Below, piece by piece: positions 59,401 through 64,000 of a stretch of DNA of 64,000 bases (position 1 is its first letter; every line of letters begins with the position of its first letter). The notes below the pieces were generated by a model, which saw only the letters and a program-made list of their open reading frames with translations, had not been told where the DNA came from and did no database searches. This DNA comes from Telmatactis stephensoni (lineage: Eukaryota; Cnidaria; Anthozoa; Actiniaria; Isophelliidae): contig JALIZF010001826.1 of assembly GCA_029948255.1 (NCBI GenBank), forward strand, positions 124,001 to 188,000, written 5' to 3'. Position numbers and translations under genes: made by a program.

Positions 59401-62195
59401 TTGTAGATCTATGAAGTACCGAGTTCTGTAAGAAGCTATGGACAAGGTAAGCTATTTATATATAGAAAGTAGAGTTGTAAAGTTGAAGTTGCTTTTGTTG
59501 TCAACATTATCGTTGTATTGGCAGTTTTATTGGTAATGATAGTGATCGTTTAGTTTAGTCGTATTTCTGTTACCAAGGCCCGTACATGTATAGTTCATTG
59601 CTGTATTTGGAGTCTTTCCTTGTATACTCCATGTCTGTTTGTTAGCTTTAATCTTTTGTCCTTACTTGAAGTCTTTTGTATGCCTGGACGGGCGATTAAC
59701 GCTAGTCCTGGGTTAAAATGAATGGTTTTCTTTAGATTGAATCCTGGGTTAAAATGAATGGTTTTCTTTAGATTGAATCCTGGGTTATGACGCTAATTGT
59801 CGTTCGAACAATCGGGTCCTGAAGTATTTCCTATGCCAAGCCAGTAAGGAGTATCACTTTCCCCTCCACATTAAGGAACTAAGACGATCTTTTTTTAGAA
59901 AACTTGGATGAATGTGTCTTTCTAAATCTGAAGAGAAATAAAATGGGACTTAATGTTGCACTTAACATTTGGAGAAAATCCCCGAATATGTATTTGATTA
60001 ATTAATCATTTAAATTGTTTCCCCTTTCTTCTTGTAGCCAAGTTAGATCAAGTTCTGGCCATGTTTCCGTACACCGCACAAAACCAGGACGAACTAACGT
60101 TTTACAAAGGCAGTGTTATCAATGTAATTAGCCGTGAGGGTGACTGGTGGAAAGGAGAAATGAACGGACTAGTTGGCATGTTTCCATCGAACTATGTACA
60201 AGCACTAAGTGATTTACCTGAAACAACAACACAGTGTAAGTCTACAGCACTGTATAGCGACGTGTGAGGGAGACGTAACTGAATGCATTACAGGTACACC
60301 TGATGTACCGTGCGCTTTGGCCATAACTGAGTTGACCACACTGGAGTCACTAAATCAAAGTTTTTACTATTGTGAGCTAGATTTTTTAATAATGATAATA
60401 TAACTTTACTGGGTAATTCACATAAAGATTCAATCTTTTTTCCAATGTGGCCCATGAAAGAAAGAATTTAGAAATAATTCTTGTGCGTTCTAGAACAAAA
60501 CATTTTTTTACTAATATTGAGGCAACCCAACTTACACGAAGAATCTATGAAAGCAAAAAATTCCGTCAGCTGCACGAACATCAGTTTGGATGACACTGAT
60601 TTTTAACCAATCAGAAAGCGACATTTGAGATAGTTTATTCAGTTGCGTCTCCATCCCTCTTATCGTACTGATAGCACTGACATTCTTGGCTGGACTTTTG
60701 TGTAGGAGAGGAAAAAAAATAATAAAGAAAAGAATATTGAAAGTGTTGAAGTGATGAAATTGAATTGGGGTTGAGAAAAAAGGAGTAGGGTATATTAAGT
60801 CAAGAAACAAAGAAAGGAAGGGAAGAGTGAGAGAAGACAAAGTTCAGTTGCCAAGACGTTTCAGTAACTAAAGATTAAGTTGTTTTTTAATGTACTCTTT
60901 ATTGCATTTCTTTCTTTTCTTATACTTGTATACTGTTGTCTATATTTACATTAATTATATGTGTATACAACAAAAGGTTAATTCTAATGAGTGTATTAGC
61001 ACAAGAACACGAGAGAATATTAAACATTTAGCACTTAAAAGTCATCATAGTACAAATTCCCAAAACTAAAGTTGCACCATCACGCTAAGTTTTGCCTTGC
61101 ACCTCTCGCCTTGTATGTAAAGGGCATATACTGTCTTGTACTGTTTGGATTTTCACAATTCATTGCTTTGAAATTTTCGATGGATTGTTCCCGAAGAACT
61201 TTCAAAGTTTTTCACGACAGTCTTGTAGTTCTCTACTAACAAGCTATGCGCCTTGACCGAAATGAATCATGGGATTGAGGCAGAGATACCCAGCATACCT
61301 CAGAGTAAGTGTCGCCGTGTTTGTAGAGTGTTTGGTTACAAATTATAATTGTATAATGTAAAATAATGAGTTTTTTAACGTGTGCATGCCATTAGGCTAC
61401 TCTATATACTATACGAAAATAGACACTAGCTAGTATATCAAGCTATTGGTGGATAATCAATTCAGTGCTTAGTACAATGTGTCCCTTAAATGAGATATGC
61501 CTTCTTTTAAGCTGTTTTAAAAATCTCAGCTTCCCAATCGTGTTGATATGATAGCTACACCATATTTATACCTGTAGTGGTTCGTAGTAAGAAAGAATGA
61601 CAGCCTGTCGAAAATCTGAACAAAACTCTCGTTTAGTTCTCTGTATAACACAATTCGTGTCTTCGACCACTACCCCCAACGGCCTTTCTAATTTTAAAGT
61701 TTGTGATTGGCTAAATCATGAAGGCCATTCTAAGGCCGTTTCTTAATGGATGTTTATTCGCGCCAGCATGACGTGAGCGATTGGATTCAAGTAAATATCC
61801 AATGGCAAGTAGCGTTATATTAGCCAATCACAAGCTTCTTTTGGAAATTAGAAAAGTCAGAACACGATTTGTATCGTTTTTGCGCACTGGCTAAACAAGA
61901 GTTTTGTAAGGATGTCACGAAGGCTAAAGAATGAAAGTGAAGAAAAATGTTGAGCATCAGTTTGATGCATCAAAAGCTTCATTACCCTTACTTCTGTTCG
62001 GTCTGGCGTATTGTCTTTTCTTGTTCTCCGTATACTCATCGTACGTAAAAACTCTAAGTGGACTCCAGGCAAGACTTAATTAGAATCTCATTTTCTTACA
62101 GGAATGAATTTACAGTGAAAGAAGAAGAAACTGAGACAGAAATGCTTTGGGACCAGGCCTTTTCATACGTAGCATCTGACTGCAAAGGATTATAG
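32441..62195 (+). CDS. ITSN1: Intersectin, short form (2 EH, coiled coil, 5 SH3), 23 exons
   Basis: Endocytic scaffold. Inferred exons: 32441-32468, 32631-32714, 34862-34925, 35296-35837, 37172-37235, 38504-38757, 39333-39745, 40222-40362, 41289-41373, 42281-42381, 42542-42734, 43282-43527, 54142-54272, 55323-55604, 56370-56599, 56859-56956, 57363-57526, 57783-57813, 58150-58271, 58638-58769, 59407-59446, 60038-60235, 62116-62195; 3723 nt, 1240 aa. EH1 is in exons 1-4 (Ca loop [13 protein letters not shown]); EH2 in exons 4-6 ([13 protein letters not shown]). The KLERQ-type coiled coil covers exons 7-12. SH3-A to -E lie in exons 13-14, 15, 17, 19-20 and 22, four with ALYPY/MFPY-type starts and all with GWF/GLFP...YV-type ends. 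No DH, PH or C2 domain follows. Weak points: the exon 10 acceptor (42281 keeps frame; the better-looking site at 42240 does not) and the last exon. EH domains normally bind NPF, SH3s bind dynamin and synaptojanin (family knowledge). Confidence 0.92.
33313..33570. repeat. Palindromic GCAACAAAAT element, copy 2
   Basis: Left end AAGGTCCGGTAATACGAG faces right end TATTACCGTACCTTA. Within are inverted CTTGTCTCGCAACAAAATTA and TAATTTTGTTGTGAGACAAG and a central hairpin GAAAGTAGAA/TTCTACTTTC. In ITSN intron 2. Confidence 0.8.
34505..34753. repeat. Inverted-repeat element (ACACCTATTTCA ends)
   Basis: ACACCTATTTCAGAAAAGG...GTCAGAGCTAAAGGCGATAG on the left is mirrored by CTATCGCCTTTAGCTCTGAC...TGAAATAGGTGT on the right. 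Arms about 55 bp. In ITSN intron 2. Confidence 0.85.
35872..36359. repeat. Inverted-repeat element (AATAAGCCACTTCA ends)
   Basis: AATAAGCCACTTCA on the left faces TGAAGTGGCTTATT on the right. Arms of about 100 bp include TTGAATTGGGGCAAATG and CTGGATCACTTTGGCTTACC. In ITSN intron 4, immediately after exon 4. Confidence 0.85.
37275..37330. repeat. Small AATCCAGGATTAA palindromic repeat, copy 1
   Basis: ATTAATCCAGGATTAAATC, TAAAGAAAACCTTTCA and TTTAACCCAGGATTA. Same family as 42852-42912 and 59691-59800. Confidence 0.7.
37340..37846. repeat. Inverted-repeat element with CAGGGTATCTG ends
   Basis: CAGGGTATCTGATATAA at the left and TTATGTCAGATACCCTG at the right are inverted with one mismatch; inner parts are rich in TCGCATAA/TTGCATAA. 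The CAGGG end recalls hAT elements, but the flanks give only a partial duplication (ATACTA). In ITSN intron 5. Confidence 0.7.
37847..38159. repeat. Inverted-repeat element with ATACTAGGCCAAATAAC ends
   Basis: ATACTAGGCCAAATAACAAA begins exactly where the previous element ends and is mirrored by TTTGTTATTTGGCCTAGTAT. About 23-bp terminal repeats. The ORF inside is incidental. Confidence 0.8.
38177..38306. repeat. Foldback element
   Basis: ACATGACTTTTGTCGGGCAT and ATATTGTTTATTTGTGGCC are mirrored by GGCCACAAATAAACAATAT and GCCCTCCAAAAGTCATGT, with a centre CATTGCGCTTGGGCGCAAATG. Third element in a row in ITSN intron 5. Confidence 0.85.
40643..40783. repeat. Foldback element with a CCGCGTAGCGGG centre
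   Basis: GTAATAGAACTGAGTGGAGT...GCAATTTGGGCTGAAATCAC is mirrored by GTGATTTCAGCCCAAAATTGC...GAAGTTCTATTAC; the centre is ACGACCGCGTAGCGGGAGT. In ITSN intron 8. Confidence 0.85.
42852..42912. repeat. Small AATCCAGGATTAA palindromic repeat, copy 2
   Basis: TTAGCACTAATCCAAGGTTA, TCTAAAGAAAACCTTTGA, then CTAGTACTAGCCC. In ITSN intron 11. Confidence 0.6.
43694..43778. repeat. Foldback element
   Basis: AGGGATAAATACCGAGAAGC...GAGGCTTTTAGCCATATACA is mirrored by TGTATATGGATAAAAGCC...CTTCGAGGTATTTATCTGC. In ITSN intron 12, left of the nested transposons. Confidence 0.75.
43962..43993 (+). pseudogene. 5' half of a split tRNA-like sequence (A box)
   Basis: GTTAGCTCAGTAGTATAGTGG fits a tRNA D-arm/A box. 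The matching B box (GGTTCGAATCTC) lies at 53274-53285, beyond the composite insertion. The stems do not pair well, so this was probably a tRNA-derived SINE rather than an active tRNA. Confidence 0.5.
44416..44997. repeat. Left terminal inverted repeat of the 8.5-kb transposon
   Basis: Matches 52348-52929 in reverse complement, about 99% by eye. The match ends at TTAAATCAACAACA. Confidence 0.9.
45579..51562 (+). CDS. Putative DDE-type transposase of the 8.5-kb transposon, 6 exons
   Basis: Inferred exons: 45565-45762 (first ATG at 45579), 46398-46613, 46725-46909, 47979-49028, 49263-50268, 50628-51562; phases agree and the frame is open for about 1190 aa. Exon 1 contributes several Cys/His. 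Exons 2-3 hold a Cys/His module: [14 protein letters not shown], then [14 protein letters not shown]. Exon 5 carries a catalytic-looking triad: D in IMQDWAMKF (codon 49611), D in [10 protein letters not shown] (49863), D in KGPCDRKAA (49986), spaced 83 and 40 residues apart. Exon 6 has a C2HC finger ([20 protein letters not shown], later Cys), a conserved [13 protein letters not shown]...[13 protein letters not shown] block and a SAP-like C-terminus. I recall this set of blocks in many unnamed predicted proteins of cnidarians. A further upstream exon is possible. Confidence 0.78.
45984..46072. repeat. Short inverted-end element inside the transposase gene, related to 10163-10246
   Basis: AATAGGCTTCC at the left and GGTAGCCTATT at the right are inverted; the interior matches the copy in PICALM intron 2 (AAGTGTACAGACATT, CTCCGCCTCTGTCTGGA). 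In transposase intron 1. Confidence 0.65.
47042..47886. mobile_element. Nested TTAA-bounded non-autonomous element in transposase intron 3
   Basis: TTAA at 47042-47045 and 47883-47886 enclose perfect 20-bp inverted ends GGTGACTGACTACGTTGGCA. No ORF of note inside. Ends differ from those of the host transposon (GAGCGACCGTC), so it is a separate family. Confidence 0.85.
52348..52929. repeat. Right terminal inverted repeat of the 8.5-kb transposon
   Basis: Reverse complement of 44416-44997. The phrase ATGCAAATGAGGGGAATTTT occurs twice in tandem at its inner edge (near 52322 and 52365), so this arm has a short local duplication. Confidence 0.9.
53261..53295 (+). pseudogene. 3' half of a split tRNA-like sequence (B box)
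   Basis: TCTCGGGTTCGAATCTCTGT contains the B box GGTTCGAATC. It pairs in position with the A box at 43962-43993 once the TA-bounded insertion is removed. Confidence 0.5.
53562..53692. repeat. Foldback element
   Basis: ATATAATAAGGGAAAATATC...AGACTGAGGTC is mirrored by GACCGAGGTCTGATGTTTTCCC and later TTATTTATTATAT. The phrase CAATCATATAATAAGG also occurs inverted at about 43776-43790. Confidence 0.6.
53703..53892. repeat. Palindromic GCAACAAAAT element, copy 3
   Basis: GGTAATACGAGCAACATCG, ACAACTTGCAACAAAAATG, GTGACAAGTTGCACG and GTTACTGCACCTTAA. Same family as 33313-33570; this copy has a TGCGTGAC variant. Confidence 0.65.
54583..55046. repeat. 19-bp minisatellite in ITSN intron 13
   Basis: About 24 tandem copies of AACAAATAGATTCCATTTT, with C/T and A variants at two positions and one disrupted unit near 54780-54790. 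Non-coding. Confidence 0.95.
55621..55669. repeat. Partial copy of the TATGACTGTGAAAA repeat
   Basis: AGAGCAGATTCTATATGACT, GTGAAAACAGC and GTCACGGCACGGTGACATC. It begins 16 bp after the exon 14 donor; compare 57571-57702. Confidence 0.55.
57571..57702. repeat. Inverted-repeat element with GAGCAGATTTCATATGA ends
   Basis: GAGCAGATTTCATATGAGTG on the left faces CAGTCATACGAAATCTACTC on the right; interior phrases TGCCATGATGTCAATAAAAA and TGCCGTGACCGTGCC. In ITSN intron 17. Confidence 0.8.
58338..58398 (+). pseudogene. Tandem partial copy of ITSN exon 19 (second half of an SH3-D exon)
   Basis: The 61 bp match exon 19 from its GGACAACTT to its final CAG. It encodes [20 protein letters not shown], against [20 protein letters not shown] in exon 19. 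It is preceded by GGCAG and followed by GTCAGG, so it has an acceptor-like AG and a donor-like GT. An exon starting after GGCAG would begin at phase 1, the phase at which exon 18 ends, and would end at phase 0, the phase at which exon 20 begins, but it lacks the first SH3 strand (ALYPY-equivalent). Either a pseudo-exon or an alternative exon. Confidence 0.7.
58752..59239 (+). repeat. 42-bp minisatellite carrying copies of the exon 20 splice donor
   Basis: Units of 42 bp (some shortened to 35) contain ACCACTAGT followed by GTAAGTATACTA. GTAAGT occurs at 58770 (the real donor), 58847, 58889, 58931, 58973, 59015, 59057, 59092, 59134, 59176 and 59218; a twelfth is mutated near 58804. The unit is a multiple of three, so a frame stays open (58817-59080), but the frame continuous with exon 20 stops at 58791-58793. 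Confidence 0.93.
59691..59800. repeat. Small AATCCAGGATTAA palindromic repeat, copy 3, with internal tandem duplication
   Basis: CGATTAACGCTAGTCCTGGG opens, then TTAAAATGAATGGTTTTC plus TTTAGATTGAATCCTGGG occurs twice in tandem, and ATGACGCTAATTGTCG closes. In ITSN intron 21. Confidence 0.75.
61619..61910. repeat. Foldback element in the last ITSN intron
   Basis: AACAAAACTCTCGTTTAG and TTTGTGATTGGCTAA on the left face TTAGCCAATCACAAGCTTC and CTAAACAAGAGTTTTG on the right. Arms about 100 bp, imperfect. Confidence 0.7.
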
Positions 62196-62623
62196 GCAAT
62201 TTAGCCATATTTTAATTATTTTTATTTTGAAATATATTTTACAAATGAAACAAGTCCAAAGAATTCTGGCGAAGTACTTTTCATTTTATTCTAACCCTAT
62301 ATAACATTTACAAATACTTCAGAATATTGTGATAAGCATCTATTAAGTCTCCAAAGTGTGGTCCAGAATTTTGGATTTGTCTACAACACTTACAGAACAT
62401 TTATGCTTAATCGCTGCATTTCGTAATCATTTTCCTTAGTATACAAATGACCTAATCAGTGAGATCTTTGAAAGGTTTCAATATTCCATTTTTGAATTAG
62501 CAAAAAGAAATAGAAAACAAGGTGTATTTGATGGGCCATATGTAAAATGTTATGGATGGATGAAAGAGAATTAATGGTACATTTTGAATGTTGTTATGAA
62601 GGGTAATAACTGTGCAATGGGTT

Positions 62624-62629
62624 AATAAA
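62624..62629 (+). terminator. Polyadenylation signal AATAAA, likely for intersectin
   Basis: AATAAA 429 bp after the inferred stop at 62193-62195, followed by a GT-rich stretch (TTTGTGTTTGTAG). Confidence 0.5.
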
Positions 62630-64000
62630 GCTGAGTTCATCTTCATTTGTGTTTGTAGTCATCACTAGTTCCCAAAGCATTTTTATCTTACCGTTTCTTT
62701 ACTTTTACTCATTTCTTTCTTGTTTACTATAGCGCATGCATTAATACTCAAACGCCTTGAAATCCTGAAACTTACCTTGTGACTTATTTTTACGACAAGA
62801 ACTTATTTTTGCGGTTGTCACGTACAATTTTTAGCTTGAAGTACAACTGAAGGTGCTGCTTTGAAATTTGCCTTTTTGTTTTGTAAAAGAGACATACGAT
62901 AAAGGTGGTATTACTTAAAAATTGTGATGTATAATAATTTCGACAGTGAAGTGCAACTGAGGAGCAATTATTTGCAGCAGTATATATTTTTGCGGGAACT
63001 TATATGTGTCCATGGTGGAAAAATCGCAAAAATTAGAACTCATAAAATACAATGCGACACGGTGTACAAAACGGCATGGATTCACTTTGTATATTTAATT
63101 TTTTGTACATAAAAATACAAGGATTCATATGCTACCGATAGAAAATCCACTGTTCAGTCAAAGCCAACAATATTTTTGGGCAAGGAAAAATTTTGATTCA
63201 ATTATCAGCATGTAAGATGTCTACAATCAAGTGAAAAATGCGCATTTTTTGCTCGCAAAGATGAAAATCTGCTTGAATTATCCATGCAAGATGTCTAGAA
63301 TGAAGTGATTAGCATAACAAATGAGGGCAAAGGGTTCACTGTATGATGCAACAAACAAACAGTTTTACATAATATACTATTAGTACTATCACATGATGCA
63401 ACATGTACAATATTTACATCAGACAAATGTATTTTTGTATCGTAAAGTAACTTCGTATATCGGTCCTTTGCTTCTTGTGAACAGTATCGGTATATTTGCA
63501 CAATTTAGAAATATTCTTCTTACTGGCTTTCCTTTACTGCCTTTAGACCCTTCACTTTTCTTCAAATGATAGAAGAGCGGAAGCAAAAAGATGGGATAAA
63601 AATGAAAATGAAATTAATATGCATTGCAAAAAGTAATTATAAAGTTTGATCTATCTTTTTCGCATCTCGCGATCTTGAACAGCCTTCTAAACTTGTCACG
63701 TGGTCGTAATGAAAGAAACTAAAATAGACCATATTGTATTAAACCATTTGTTACTGAAATAGACCATATTGTAACCATTTGTTCAATAAACGGCTGTATT
63801 CTGCTTGCTTGAATTCGCCGTAAAATATACTTAACCTGGATATTCCTACTAAAGAATCATTCATTGACATTATAATATATAAGTCATGTAGACCAAGTAA
63901 TTGACAATAAATATTGTATTTGCGCTACCTGTGAAAAAGAAAACTAAATATTACCCGCTATTACGTGACAGCGCCGTGACATACCAAAATAGTCACTTTT
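62630..64000. other. Intergenic DNA downstream of intersectin
   Basis: No gene seen. A short tandem duplication (AATAGACCATATTGTA, AACCATTTGTT) lies at 63722-63785. Confidence 0.5.

Overview
This is a piece of an animal nuclear genome: AT-rich, with genes split by GT-AG introns, simple-sequence repeats, and dense short inverted-repeat transposons. The repeats, including a tRNA-derived SINE with a CTCCGGG...CTCCGG tail and many GC-centred foldbacks, look to me like those of anthozoan cnidarians (corals, anemones). That placement is inference from recall; no search was run.

Four host genes can be read by translating exons and matching splice phases. (1) Minus strand, 6162 to 1160: mitochondrial ribosomal protein uS15m (MRPS15-like), 7 exons, about 177 aa. 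(2) Plus strand, 7496 to 19089: a PICALM/AP180 clathrin assembly protein, 16 exons, about 640 aa. (3) Plus strand, 26323 to 27516: an intronless 397-aa protein with coiled coils and a candidate PD-(D/E)XK nuclease fold, not recognised as a named family. (4) Plus strand, 32441 to 62195: intersectin, 23 inferred coding exons, about 1240 aa, with two EH domains, a long coiled coil and five SH3 domains, ending without DH-PH-C2. Genes 2 and 4 both act in clathrin-mediated endocytosis and lie on the same strand about 13 kb apart. Genes 1 and 2 are divergent and share an upstream region that holds a very long ATTC microsatellite and two TCACGTGA palindromes.

The most striking mobile feature is in intersectin intron 12 (43528-54141). 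An 8.5-kb transposon (44416-52929) has TTAA at both ends, inverted repeats of about 582 bp that differ at only about five positions, and an apparently intact six-exon gene of about 1195 aa with zinc-binding-like modules and a D-D-D triad resembling a DDE transposase. A second TTAA-bounded element sits inside one of its introns. The whole lies inside a TA-bounded element that appears to have split a tRNA-like (A box/B box) sequence. The set is a nested series of insertions.

The remaining introns and intergenic stretches hold mostly MITE-like foldbacks, two minisatellites (19 bp and 42 bp), a SINE and unassigned AT-rich DNA. The 42-bp minisatellite contains eleven copies of an intersectin splice donor. 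Exon boundaries are inferred from splice consensus, phase and homology and would need transcript data to confirm.
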